This document shows positions 51,239 through 60,217 of a stretch of DNA of 64,000 bases, piece by piece (positions within the stretch are counted from its first letter, which is position 1; each line of letters opens with the position of its first letter). Source of the stretch: JAENVU01 sp046598395 (GTDB lineage: Bacteria > Actinomycetota > Acidimicrobiia > IMCC26256 > JAENVU01). Location: the NCBI GenBank assembly GCA_046598395.1, contig JBKJIQ010000027.1, forward strand, positions 1-64,000, written 5' to 3'. The notes beneath the pieces are model-generated. The model was not told the DNA's origin. It did not search any database and saw only the letters and a list, made by a program, of their open reading frames with translations. Both the position numbers and the translations under genes were made by a program.

Positions 51239-51469
51239 CACAGACCTCCTGGACAGTTCGTATCGACGAATACCTGCAGGAGGGCCGTGCGTGCGGGTGG
51301 TGCTGATGCCGCGGCAACCTCGACGGCACGATGCACAGTAGTGGTGGGGTATGACCATCGATTTCGGGTGAGCAACTGCCGGACGGCCGTGGGGGCCGAA
51401 ACTCGTTCGGTCGAGCGAGATCTGAGCGATTCCGTTGCGGAATGGCCATACCCGGATCGTGGCCACCGC

Positions 51470-51475
51470 TAGCGT
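51470..51475 (+). promoter_or_regulatory. Candidate -10 box for xerC
   Basis: TAGCGT seven bases before the ATG at 51483. Confidence 0.4.
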
Positions 51476-51482
51476 CGGGTGG

Positions 51483-52433
51483 ATGTCCTGGGATGTCGAC
51501 GGCTTCGTGACGTCGCTCACCGCGCAGAGCCCGCATACCGTCGACGCGTACACCCGCGATGTGCGCCAGTTCGTGACGTGGGCCGACCGTGGTGGATGTC
51601 AGAGCCCGACCGTGCTGGACCACGCCACGCTGCGGCGGTACCTCGGCTACCTCAACACTCGTGGGTTTGCTCGACCGACCGTGTCCCGCAAGGCCGCCGC
51701 GATCCGCGCCTTTTTGCGCTACCTCACGCGTCACGGTGTTTTGATCACCGATCCGGGTCGGACGCTGCGCTCACCGAAAGGCCCCAGCCGGCTTCCTCGG
51801 GTGCCCCGGATCTCGGAGGCGGCCGCGATGATCGATGAGGCCGCCGCCGCGGCCGGTGTCCTCAGTGCTGATCACGACGAAGTCGGCGACCGCGCCCATG
51901 ACGACGACGACCGAGACGCCATCGCCCACGCGGTTGCGCTGCGCGATCTCGCCGTCCTCGAGCTGCTCTATGGGACGGGAATCCGGGTGTCGGAGTGTTG
52001 TGGCCTGGACGCCACCGATCTTGATCTCGGCCGGAACCTGCTCACCGTGCTCGGAAAGGGCGCGAAAGTTCGCCGGGTACCACTCGGCGATCCGGCCGCA
52101 ATTGCCATCGAACGCTGGACCCGGGACGGCCGCCCGTTCCTCGAATCCGAGGAGACCCCACGGGGCGCGGTCTTCCTGAATCGGCGGGGTCGGCGGCTCG
52201 GTCCGAGAGACGCCCGCCGGATCCTGGAGCGCCATCCGCTGGCCGATGGGCAGCGATTGCACCCTCATGCCCTCCGGCACGCGTACGCTACTCATCTGTT
52301 GGAAGGCGGAGCCGACCTGCGGACCGTGCAAGAGCTGCTCGGACATGCAGACCTGGCAACGACCCAGATCTATACGCATCTCACCCGCGAACGCCTCCGG
52401 GCGGTCTACGAATCGACGCATCCTCGTGCCTGA
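51483..52433 (+). CDS. xerC: XerC-like tyrosine recombinase with acidic insert
   Basis: The 316-residue protein is a tyrosine recombinase for chromosome-dimer resolution. SPHTVDAYTRDVRQFVTWA and the core-binding region are followed by the catalytic set: R in GTGIRVSECC, HALRHAYATHLLEGG, GHADLATTQIYTH with the nucleophile Tyr. Between the domains lies an insert rich in His and Asp (DEVGDRAHDDDDRDAIAH). Position between comM-dprA and whiG is as in other actinobacteria. The ATG at 51483 has the leaderless -10. Confidence 0.88.
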   Translation: MSWDVDGFVTSLTAQSPHTVDAYTRDVRQFVTWADRGGCQSPTVLDHATLRRYLGYLNTRGFARPTVSRKAAAIRAFLRYLTRHGVLITDPGRTLRSPKGPSRLPRVPRISEAAAMIDEAAAAAGVLSADHDEVGDRAHDDDDRDAIAHAVALRDLAVLELLYGTGIRVSECCGLDATDLDLGRNLLTVLGKGAKVRRVPLGDPAAIAIERWTRDGRPFLESEETPRGAVFLNRRGRRLGPRDARRILERHPLADGQRLHPHALRHAYATHLLEGGADLRTVQELLGHADLATTQIYTHLTRERLRAVYESTHPRA

Positions 52434-52440
52434 AACCGTG

Positions 52441-53229
52441 ATGAACAAAGCCGAGGCCGCTGCGGCGGTGGCCGTGCTCTGGGGCGAGTACAAGTCCGTA
52501 CCCACGGGCGACGCACGCGAGCGGCTGATCCTGCACTACTCCCCACTCGTGAAGTTCGTGGCGGGTCGCGTGGCCGCGGGGCTTCCGCAGAGCATCGAGC
52601 AGTCGGACCTTGTGTCCTACGGAATCTTTGGACTCATCGACGCGATCGACAAGTTTGATCCGGAGCGGGGTTTCAAGTTCGAGACCTACGCGATCAGCCG
52701 CATCAAGGGCGCGATCATCGACGAGCTGCGCTCCATCGACTGGGTGCCGCGCTCCATTCGATCGAAGGCCCGTGCGATCGAGCGGGCCTACTCCAAACTC
52801 GAAAACGAGCTGAAGCGTTCACCGGACGATAAAGAGATGGCTGCAGAGATGGGCATCTCCGAGGCTGAGCTCAGCCAGACTTTGAGCCAGATCAGCTTCG
52901 TCGGCATTGTGGCCCTCGACGAAGTGGTCAATACCGGCGAGAAGGGGAGCGGTACCACCACCGTCGGCGACACCGTGGCCGACAAAGTCAACGATCCGGT
53001 TGCCGCGTTCGAGGTGGAAGAGATGAAGCACCTCCTCGCGGATGCCATCAATCGGATGCCCGACCGTGAACGCTTGGTGCTCACGCTCTACTACTACGAG
53101 GCCCTCACGCTCGCCGAGATCGGTACGGTGCTGGGCGTCACCGAGAGTCGGGTGTGTCAGATCCACACCAAGGCGATTCTGCAGCTCCGCGGTCGGTTGA
53201 TCGAACCGCCCGCCACCGCGAACGCCTGA
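52441..53229 (+). CDS. whiG: RNA polymerase sigma factor of the WhiG/FliA type
   Basis: The 262-residue sigma-70 family factor has region 2 (LVKFVAGRVAAGLPQSIEQSD, LVSYGIFGLIDAIDKFDPERG), region 3 (RSIDWVPRSIRSKARAIERA) and region 4 (RERLVLTLYYYEALTLAEIGTVLGVTESRVCQIHTKAILQLRGRL). In Streptomyces WhiG drives early sporulation genes; in flagellated bacteria FliA drives motility. No anti-sigma gene is next to it. The ATG at 52441 follows xerC by seven bases; a GTG one codon upstream is possible. Confidence 0.9.
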   Translation: MNKAEAAAAVAVLWGEYKSVPTGDARERLILHYSPLVKFVAGRVAAGLPQSIEQSDLVSYGIFGLIDAIDKFDPERGFKFETYAISRIKGAIIDELRSIDWVPRSIRSKARAIERAYSKLENELKRSPDDKEMAAEMGISEAELSQTLSQISFVGIVALDEVVNTGEKGSGTTTVGDTVADKVNDPVAAFEVEEMKHLLADAINRMPDRERLVLTLYYYEALTLAEIGTVLGVTESRVCQIHTKAILQLRGRLIEPPATANA

Positions 53230-53310
53230 CGAACAGCGCGGACCACCGCGAACTGGCCACCGCGAGGCACTTCATGACCGGACCGGCCGGAAGGCCATCT
53301 TGGCCGCCGC

Positions 53311-53339
53311 TTGTCGCAGGCGTTCGGCATTGGTACACT
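53311..53339 (+). promoter_or_regulatory. Candidate sigma-70-type promoter for the M23/lipase gene
   Basis: TTGTCG (53311-53316), a 17-base spacer, then TACACT (53334-53339). A leader of about 55 bases with GGAGG (53390-53394) five bases before the ATG would follow. Confidence 0.5.
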
Positions 53340-53399
53340 CTCGTCTAATTCCCCCAGAACTTCCTCCTTCCGTGTTCGCTCACGCCCCGGGAGGCGTTG

Positions 53400-55163
53400 A
53401 TGGGTTTTCGTTTCACTGCCGGGTGGTTCATCGCGCTGACACTCGCGCTCATTTCCTCATTCGGCGCGTTCGAGGTTCGCGCCGCGGAGCCCGCCGCGGC
53501 GGAGGGATCCGGGGTGCCGTCGGCCTGGTCTCGTCCGGTTCCCGGTCGGGTCGTCCACCCGTTTGTCGCCCCCAAGTCCCGCTTCGGCGCGGGCCACCGC
53601 GGGGTCGACTTCGCCGCGCCGATCGGTACCCCGGTGCAGGCCGCTCGCTCGGGGGTGGTGACGTTCGCTGGCGCGGTGGGCGGAACCCTTCACGTGGTGA
53701 TCGATCACGGTGGGGGTATCCGCACGTCGATGTCGTTCCTGGCCACGGTGAGCGTGCGAGCAGGTCAGCATGTTGCCCGCGGCGAATCCGTGGGTACCGC
53801 GGGGGGTGCAGGACCCGACCATGAGTTCGGGGTGTTGCACTTCGGTGTGCGGGTTGGCGAGGACTACGTGGACCCGATGGCACTCTTCGGAGCAGTCGAC
53901 CTCGCCGCGGCCATTCATCTCGCACCCGTCCGTCATCAGCCGTCCCAGACCGGGCTCATGGCTCGGCACAGCGAATCCCGGAGCCTCGTCGATTCGCTGC
54001 GCCTGCCGCGTGCGATTCCGGGCCTGACCCCGGAGCCGACACCGAGCCTGTGGGAGCAGTTGGTGTCCGGGACCAAGGCGGGTTTCGGCGCCACTCTGGG
54101 CGGGGCCGAGTGGGGCGTGGGCGTCTTGGTCGAGGCGGGCTACGGACCGTCGCTGTCCCTCTGGCACCTGGTGCGTGATCGCACGCCGGTGGGCGCGTTG
54201 GCCGACGACCTGCATTCGATGGCCTCCCGGTTCATGGCCTACGTGGATGCCCAAGCCAGCTGCACCAGCAATGGGTCGGCACCGTCGTCACCGTTGGCCG
54301 GCCTTGGCTCCGGTCACCGGCTGATGGCCGTTGGCGGGATCAACAGCTCCACCGATCCGTTGACCGGAGCGACGTTCGGGCTCGATACGAAGGCGCTCGG
54401 ATACCTCACGGGCGAAGTGGAGTGGTTTTCCTATGCGCCCGACGGTGGCGCCTACGAGCCGAATGACACCTATGGCGATTTACTGGGCAAGGCCGTTGCG
54501 CTCCGAGACCAGCTGCGGGAAATGCAGCGGGAACAACCCGGGGTGGAGGTCGACCTGATCGCGCATTCCCAGGGTGGCGTCGTGGTCGATGCCTTCATGC
54601 AGTTCGTCTATGACCCCACGGACCGGAGCCTCCCTCCGCTCGGGACGGTGGCGACGCTTTCGTCGCCACATCTTGGCGCTCCGCTCGCGCAGGCGGGTCT
54701 CGAGATCCGGGAGTCGTTCCTCGGACGTGCCCTGCTCGACGGTGCCGAGTGGGCCGCGGCCGGCGCGATCCCACCGTCGGGGGGAGTGTCGACCCGTCAG
54801 CTCGCGCCGAGTTCTCACCTGATGAAACGGCTCTGGGCCAAACCGCTCCCCGAAGGATTCGACGTCACGTCGTTCGGAGCATCGGATGACCCGGTTGTGC
54901 CGGCGCCGCAAACGGCAGCCCCGGGTGCCCGGTCCGTGACGGTGAATCCCGATGGGTTGGGCGATCACTCGGCGATCGTCTTGGACCCGTCGGTCATGCG
55001 CGACGTGCGACTCGCGCTCGAGCTGCGATCACCTCAGTGCGTCGGACTCTTCGAGGGCATTCGCGGTGTCGTCGAACCGGTGCTGATCCGGCGGGCTGAG
55101 CTGTTTACGGGCACCGTCGCGGCTCAAGCGTTGAAGAGTCCGATCGATGTGGTGATCCCGTGA
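53400..55163 (+). CDS. Secreted fusion: M23-like domain joined to a lipase-like alpha/beta-hydrolase
   Basis: The 587-residue protein has a signal peptide (1-29) and an M23 LytM-like domain at about 48-165. HRGVD gives zinc ligands H66 and D70; VLHFGVR gives H147. The usual catalytic His two residues before H147 is Val, and the tyrosine/His of the TxYxH loop is absent, as in the atypical actinobacterial M23 subgroup. After a linker, residues 300-530 form an alpha/beta-hydrolase: S390 in AHSQGGVV, D496/D497 in FGASDDPVV and H523 in GDHSAIVL make a full triad. M23 genes near whiG and rpsB are common; this fusion is not. Confidence 0.8.
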   Translation: MGFRFTAGWFIALTLALISSFGAFEVRAAEPAAAEGSGVPSAWSRPVPGRVVHPFVAPKSRFGAGHRGVDFAAPIGTPVQAARSGVVTFAGAVGGTLHVVIDHGGGIRTSMSFLATVSVRAGQHVARGESVGTAGGAGPDHEFGVLHFGVRVGEDYVDPMALFGAVDLAAAIHLAPVRHQPSQTGLMARHSESRSLVDSLRLPRAIPGLTPEPTPSLWEQLVSGTKAGFGATLGGAEWGVGVLVEAGYGPSLSLWHLVRDRTPVGALADDLHSMASRFMAYVDAQASCTSNGSAPSSPLAGLGSGHRLMAVGGINSSTDPLTGATFGLDTKALGYLTGEVEWFSYAPDGGAYEPNDTYGDLLGKAVALRDQLREMQREQPGVEVDLIAHSQGGVVVDAFMQFVYDPTDRSLPPLGTVATLSSPHLGAPLAQAGLEIRESFLGRALLDGAEWAAAGAIPPSGGVSTRQLAPSSHLMKRLWAKPLPEGFDVTSFGASDDPVVPAPQTAAPGARSVTVNPDGLGDHSAIVLDPSVMRDVRLALELRSPQCVGLFEGIRGVVEPVLIRRAELFTGTVAAQALKSPIDVVIP

Positions 55164-55251
55164 TCGGCACCCCGCGTGTTGCACCAATGAGTTCTGCCAA
55201 TACCAGGAGCGAAGAACGCACCACCAGATCAACGACAAGGAGGTCGTAGCT

Positions 55252-56805
55252 ATGACGATTGATTGGGATATTCAGCCGAGCGGCGGGGATCTCCCGTCGC
55301 GTCCGGTACCGCGGTCATCGGCCCGGTCCCGATTGCGGACGCGTTTGACCGGTGGTCACCGCAGTACCCAAGCCGCGTGCTTGCTGGATGGCGGCGATGG
55401 ATTCTGGGATCGGCCTGTCACGCGCCGGGCCCGGAACCCGAAGGGGCGCTCGGCCAGGGTGACCGGGTATCGGGGGTGGGCGTTGGCCTCGCGGCGGGGG
55501 ACCCGGGTGGCCGCGATCGTGGCGATCGGAACCGCGGTGGTGCTCGGGCTCAACGGGATCGCCAGTGCGATTCGCCCCGACGAATCGGGCGGGGACGTCC
55601 GACGCTCATTCACACCGGCGTCGGCTTCGGCCCTGGACCCGAAGCCCAACGGGGCGGCGGCACCGTTCGAGCACCTCACGAGTGACTGGGCCGCGAATCT
55701 TGTGGCAGACCCCGTAGCCATGAAGGTGGCGGACGCCGACACGATCGTGATCACGCCCGTCGCGGTCGTCTCCTATGACACCGCGAGTGGCCGCGTGCGT
55801 TGGACGGCGCCGGTGGAGCAGGCCGAGCCTTATCTCGCGGTGAACGCGGAGACGGTGCTGGTGGGGACCCTCGACGGTTTCGTGGCGCTCGACCGTGCGA
55901 CGGGGACGCGGCGCTGGCGGAGTCTTCTCGACGCGCCCACGGATCGCGCGCGCGGAGTCGCGCTGGTGAAGACGGCGGCCGCGGTGGTCGCCATTGCAGC
56001 AACGGAACTCGGCGGTGTGGTCGGCCTCGACGCCAGCACGGGCGCGTCGCTGTGGTCGCTCTCGGTGGACGGAAGCCCGCGTGGGAAGTTGGCGAGCTCC
56101 ACTGATGGAACGGGTGCGGTGGCACTGGTGAGCGACCGAAACGATCATGCTGACCTGCGGGTCTTCGATGCCGGCACCGGAGCGGTGCGTTGGTCGGACA
56201 CGCTCCCGGCTCGGAGCGGGACGCCGACGATCGCCGGCGGACTCGTCGTGATCGGTGCCGGTGCCTTCGATGCGCCGGGCACGGTTCGGGGCTACCAACT
56301 GACCGATGGACAGCTCCGCTGGGAAACGCCAACACCGGCGTATTTCAAAGTCGATCCCGCACCGGTGGTCGCCGATGGATCCGTGTTTCTGGTTGATGGC
56401 GTGGGCACCGCGATGGCCCTCGATCTGGCCACCGGGGCCCGCCGCTGGACCCACACCCTCACGGGGGTCGCGTTCTTGCTTGACCTCGCGGTGATGGACG
56501 GGTCGGTGTTCGTCACCGACCTCTTGGTCCGCGTTCACGTCCTGTTCGCCACCACGGGTCGGCCCCGCAGTCGATGGGACTGGGCGGGATTCCCCGTCCA
56601 GATCGGTACCACCGCAGCGGGGCGCATTGTGATCGCTCAGAGCCAGGTGCAACAGCATCAGATTCTGTCCTACGTCCCTCATCACATGACCGATGTGGAG
56701 CGCCCCGACCGCCCAAAACAACTCAAAGCCTGGCTCAAGCGGCAGGCCGCCCGGGATCGGGCCGCCGAGAGGTGTCGACGCCACCCCTCCGACTGCCCAA
56801 GATGA
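55252..56805 (+). CDS. Membrane-anchored PQQ-type beta-propeller protein (BamB-like)
   Basis: The 517-residue protein has a basic N-terminus of about 80 residues, a membrane helix at 83-107 (AAIVAIGTAVVLGLNGIASAI) and an extracellular beta-propeller. Repeats such as LDRATGTRRWRSLL, LDASTGASLWSLS, FDAGTGAVRWSDTL and LDLATGARRWTHTL give at least five blades of the PQQ/BamB kind. BamB itself belongs to Gram-negative outer membranes, so a different scaffold role is likely. AAGGAGGT seven bases before the ATG is a very strong ribosome binding site. Confidence 0.82.
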   Translation: MTIDWDIQPSGGDLPSRPVPRSSARSRLRTRLTGGHRSTQAACLLDGGDGFWDRPVTRRARNPKGRSARVTGYRGWALASRRGTRVAAIVAIGTAVVLGLNGIASAIRPDESGGDVRRSFTPASASALDPKPNGAAAPFEHLTSDWAANLVADPVAMKVADADTIVITPVAVVSYDTASGRVRWTAPVEQAEPYLAVNAETVLVGTLDGFVALDRATGTRRWRSLLDAPTDRARGVALVKTAAAVVAIAATELGGVVGLDASTGASLWSLSVDGSPRGKLASSTDGTGAVALVSDRNDHADLRVFDAGTGAVRWSDTLPARSGTPTIAGGLVVIGAGAFDAPGTVRGYQLTDGQLRWETPTPAYFKVDPAPVVADGSVFLVDGVGTAMALDLATGARRWTHTLTGVAFLLDLAVMDGSVFVTDLLVRVHVLFATTGRPRSRWDWAGFPVQIGTTAAGRIVIAQSQVQQHQILSYVPHHMTDVERPDRPKQLKAWLKRQAARDRAAERCRRHPSDCPR

Positions 56806-56976
56806 CGGGTTCACCTACGGGCTCGGAGGATTCGGGACTCCTCGGGCTACACTCCCGCCCGACTCGACCGCCGTTTCGGCGTCGGGATCTCGCACGCCTG
56901 GTCCCCAATGGTCGTCGCCGGAATCCTCCGGAGGCGCTGACCGGGCGGAAGTTCAACCAGAGGGAAGGACAGATCC

Positions 56977-57954
56977 GTGGCTGTTGTCACTATGAAAGAG
57001 CTGTTGGCCGCCGGAGTTCACTTCGGCCACCAGACCCGCCGCTGGAACCCGAAGATGCGTCGGTTCATCTTCGGCGAGCGCAACGGGATCTACATCGTCG
57101 ATTTGCAGCAGACGCTGGAACGCATCGACACTGCCTACCGTTTTGTCCGCAGCACCGTGGCCGATGGTGGCACCGTGTTGTTCGTCGGCACCAAGAAGCA
57201 GGCGCGGGAGCCGATCCAGAACCTCGCTTCTCGCTGTGGAATGCCGTACGTGAACTACCGCTGGCTCGGTGGGATGCTCACCAACTTCCAGACCGTGCAC
57301 GCTCGCGTGGGCAAGCTGCGGGAGATGGAGCGGTTGGTCGCTACCGGTGAGATCGAACAGATGATCAAGAAGGAAGGCCTCAAGGTCCGCCGTGAGGTCG
57401 TGAAGCTCGACCGGAACCTCGGTGGAATCCGCAATATGGACAAGCTTCCGAGCGCGATCTTCGTGATCGACACGAAGCAGGAACACATCGCGGTCACCGA
57501 GGCGAATCGCTTGGGGATCCCTGTCGTGGCCATTGTCGACACGAACTGTGATCCGGACATCATCCAGTACGTCATCCCCGGCAACGACGATGCCATCCGC
57601 TCGGCCAACCTGATGTGTCGGGTGATTGCCGACGCGGTGGATGAAGGCCGCCACATGGCCCAGAAGCGTGGCGCACGTCCGGGCACGAAGTCCGAGCCGC
57701 CCAAGCCGGTGCCGTTGACGCCAGAAGAGCAGGCGGTCCGGGACGCCCAGCAGGCGGAGGCCCGCAATGCAGCTGCCGCCCAGCAGGCGGCGCGTGAGCA
57801 GAGGCTCGCCGAAGCCAAGGCCCAGAAGGCAGCGGAGCCTGACACCGAAGCCGTCGCGGAGACCGACACCGAGGCTGACGCACCCGCCGACGCCTCCGCG
57901 GTCGAGGCAGTGGCGGAAGTGACGGAGCCGGCAGGGGAGGCCACCAATGGCTGA
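56977..57954 (+). CDS. rpsB: 30S ribosomal protein S2 with an acidic/Ala-rich tail
   Basis: Residues 1-230 are S2 (VTMKELLAAGVHFGHQTRRW, MRRFIFGERNGIYIVDLQQT, TDWLGGMLTNF-like YRWLGGMLTNFQTV). A tail of about 95 residues follows, rich in Ala, Gln and Glu (QQAARE, AEAKAQKAAEPD...), ending in an acidic stretch. Such tails are not part of standard S2. The GTG at 56977 follows AGGGAAGGA. tsf overlaps by eight bases. Confidence 0.93.
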   Translation: MAVVTMKELLAAGVHFGHQTRRWNPKMRRFIFGERNGIYIVDLQQTLERIDTAYRFVRSTVADGGTVLFVGTKKQAREPIQNLASRCGMPYVNYRWLGGMLTNFQTVHARVGKLREMERLVATGEIEQMIKKEGLKVRREVVKLDRNLGGIRNMDKLPSAIFVIDTKQEHIAVTEANRLGIPVVAIVDTNCDPDIIQYVIPGNDDAIRSANLMCRVIADAVDEGRHMAQKRGARPGTKSEPPKPVPLTPEEQAVRDAQQAEARNAAAAQQAAREQRLAEAKAQKAAEPDTEAVAETDTEADAPADASAVEAVAEVTEPAGEATNG

Positions 57955-58792
57955 CGTTGCCGCGAAGGACGTTGCCTCACTCCGCAAGCTCACCGGCGCC
58001 GGAATGATGGACTGCAAGAAGGCGCTGCTGGAATCAGACGGCGACATGGAGGCGGCCAAGGATTGGCTGCGCAAGAAGGGCCTGTCCGGGGCCGCGAAAC
58101 GTGAAGGGCGTGCCGCAGATCAGGGCGCCATCGAAGTGATGGTGGAGCCCGGAGTCGCGACTGTGGTCGAGCTCAACTGCGAAACCGACTTCGTCGCGAA
58201 AGGCCCTGATTTCAAGGCCTTCGTTGGCACCCTCGTGCGTCAGATCTCACAATCCGGTGACGCCGATATCGCCGGCCAAGTCTTCGACGGGTCCACGGTC
58301 GGCGAAGCCATCGCGGCACTGGGTTCGAAGCTCGGTGAGCGTGTCGAGCTCGGCCGCACGGCTCGCTTCGAGTCAGCCGATGGCGTGCTCGACGCGTACA
58401 AGCACGTCCAGAACGATCGTGGCACGATCGGGGTACTCGTCGAGCTGGGCGGCGTGAGCCCCGACAACGAAGCCGCCAAAGCGGTCGCTCACGACATCGC
58501 GTTGCACATCGCGAGCGCGCAGCCTCGGTTCGTCAGCAAGGACGATGTCCCGGCTGATGCGATCGAGAAAGAGCGCGAAGTCCTCACCGAGTTGACCCGC
58601 AACGAAGGCAAGCCCGAAGCCGCGATGGAAAAGATCGTGTCCGGTCGCCTCAACGGGTTCTACAAGGACTATTGCCTGCTGGAGCAGGGCTTCGTCAAAG
58701 AGCCCAAGACCACGATCGCCTCACTAGTGGCGGGTCTCGGAGCGGGTGTCACGGTTCGCCGATTCGTGCGGATCAAGGTCGGCGAGGACTGA
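57947..58792 (+). CDS. tsf: Elongation factor Ts
   Basis: The 281-residue protein recharges EF-Tu by exchanging GDP for GTP. The N-terminal UBA-like domain (VASLRKLTGAGMMDCKKALLES) and the core motif ELNCETDFVAKGPDFKAFVG are present. The end, TIASLVAGLGAGVTVRRFVRIKVGE, is standard. The ATG overlaps the rpsB stop by eight bases, so the pair is coupled. Confidence 0.96.
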   Translation: MADVAAKDVASLRKLTGAGMMDCKKALLESDGDMEAAKDWLRKKGLSGAAKREGRAADQGAIEVMVEPGVATVVELNCETDFVAKGPDFKAFVGTLVRQISQSGDADIAGQVFDGSTVGEAIAALGSKLGERVELGRTARFESADGVLDAYKHVQNDRGTIGVLVELGGVSPDNEAAKAVAHDIALHIASAQPRFVSKDDVPADAIEKEREVLTELTRNEGKPEAAMEKIVSGRLNGFYKDYCLLEQGFVKEPKTTIASLVAGLGAGVTVRRFVRIKVGED

Positions 58793-58798
58793 CCAGCC

Positions 58799-59566
58799 GT
58801 GTCCACGAGCCGCTACCGACGCGTCGTGCTCAAGCTCTCCGGCGAGTCCTTTGCTGAGGACATCGGATTCGGGATCGATGCCACCGTGGTGGAGCGGATC
58901 GCGAATGAGATCGCGGAGTCCCGTCGCGAGCTTGATCTCGAGATCGCAATCGTCGTCGGGGGCGGAAATATCTTCCGGGGCATCGCCGGCAAGACCCGGG
59001 GTATGGACCGCGCTCGGGCCGACTACATGGGGATGTTGGCCACGGTGATCAACGCGCTGGCTCTGCAAGACGCGTTCGAAGGAGCGGGCCAACCCACTCG
59101 GGTCCAGACCGCGATCACGATGGCGAAGGTTGCTGAGCCGTATATCCCGTTGCGGGCGATCCGCCATATGGAGAAGGGTCGCATCGTGATCTTTGCCGCC
59201 GGGACCGGCAATCCGTACTTCACCACCGACACCACCGCGGCGTTGCGCGCCGCCGAGATCGGCGCCGAGGCGGTGCTGAAGGGCACCCACTCAGGAGTCG
59301 ACGGTGTCTACAGCGCGGATCCTCGCCTCGATCCCAACGCGGTGAAGCTCGACGCGATCTCTCACTTCGAGGTCCTCAACCGGGGCCTGAAGGTGATGGA
59401 CTCCACCGCGATCACGTTCTGTATGGACAATGAGCTACCGATCACGGTCTTCGATGTGTCCACGCCCGGCAATATCCGCCGAGCGCTCAAGGGTGATCTG
59501 ATCGGTACCCTGGTGAGCACTAGCTCTCATACCACCACAACCCCTCCCCCCACTGAGGAGCGCTGA
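58799..59566 (+). CDS. pyrH: UMP kinase
   Basis: The 255-residue amino-acid-kinase-fold enzyme makes UDP from UMP. RVVLKLSGESFAEDIGFGID, IVVGGGNIFRGIAGKTRGMDRARADYMGMLATVINALALQDAFE and IFAAGTGNPYFTTDTTAALRAAE match the family. A tail of about 15 residues after the usual end is Thr/Pro-rich. GTG start, six bases after tsf. frr follows one base after the stop. Confidence 0.95.
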   Translation: MSTSRYRRVVLKLSGESFAEDIGFGIDATVVERIANEIAESRRELDLEIAIVVGGGNIFRGIAGKTRGMDRARADYMGMLATVINALALQDAFEGAGQPTRVQTAITMAKVAEPYIPLRAIRHMEKGRIVIFAAGTGNPYFTTDTTAALRAAEIGAEAVLKGTHSGVDGVYSADPRLDPNAVKLDAISHFEVLNRGLKVMDSTAITFCMDNELPITVFDVSTPGNIRRALKGDLIGTLVSTSSHTTTTPPPTEER

Positions 59567-59567
59567 G

Positions 59568-60131
59568 ATGCCGACGGCACCGGAGATCATCGCCGAATGT
59601 CGCGACAAGATGGCCAAAGCCGTCGCTCATCTCAAAGAAGAGTTCTCCACGGTTCGCACCGGTCGGGCCACGCCCGCGCTGGTCGAGAAGATCAGGGTCG
59701 ACTATTACGGCAGCGATGTGCCGCTCCAGCAGCTCGCCGGGTTCAGCGTGCCGGAGCCTCGCGTCTTGGTCGTCCTGCCGTATGACAAGAGCGCGATGAG
59801 CGCGATCGAAAAGGCCATCCAACAGAGCGATCTTGGGATCAACCCTGGCAACGACGGACAGGTCATCCGCCTCGCCTTCCCGCCGTTGACCGAAGAGCGC
59901 CGCAAGGACCTGGTCAAGGTCGTGAAACACCGGGCCGAGGACGGCAGGGTCGCGGTTCGAAATGCCCGTCGTAGCGCTCGTCAGGAGCTCGAGGCGCTGG
60001 AGAAAGACGGCGATATTTCTAAGGACGAGCTGGACCGCGTGGAGAAGGAACTCGAGAAGGCCACCCATGAGGTCGTGTCCGAAGTGGACCAAATGCTCGC
60101 TCACAAAGAACAGGAACTGCTGGAGGTCTGA
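59568..60131 (+). CDS. frr: Ribosome recycling factor
   Basis: The 187-residue protein releases ribosomes after termination with EF-G. The three-helix-bundle pattern is clear: FSTVRTGRATPALVEKIRVDYYGSDVPLQQLA, RVLVVLPYDKSAMSAIEKAIQ, GVNPGNDG-like DLGINPGNDGQVIRLAFPPL and TEERRKDLVKVVKHRAEDGRVAVRNARR. The ATG follows pyrH by one base. Order pyrH-frr-cdsA is conserved. Confidence 0.95.
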   Translation: MPTAPEIIAECRDKMAKAVAHLKEEFSTVRTGRATPALVEKIRVDYYGSDVPLQQLAGFSVPEPRVLVVLPYDKSAMSAIEKAIQQSDLGINPGNDGQVIRLAFPPLTEERRKDLVKVVKHRAEDGRVAVRNARRSARQELEALEKDGDISKDELDRVEKELEKATHEVVSEVDQMLAHKEQELLEV

Positions 60132-60217
60132 GCGAGGCCACCGAGCAGAGGTTCAGGGGCCAGCGGCCCAAGGGGTCTAGGGTGCGCGTGGTTCTTCGCG
60201 CCACGGGGGGTGTAGCC

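Noticed and set aside
56806..56976. Riboswitch or S2-binding leader before rpsB
   Set aside because: A TACACT (56848-56853) suggests a leader of about 115 bases, but I could not see a conserved S2-leader fold. Comparison with known rpsB leaders would be needed.
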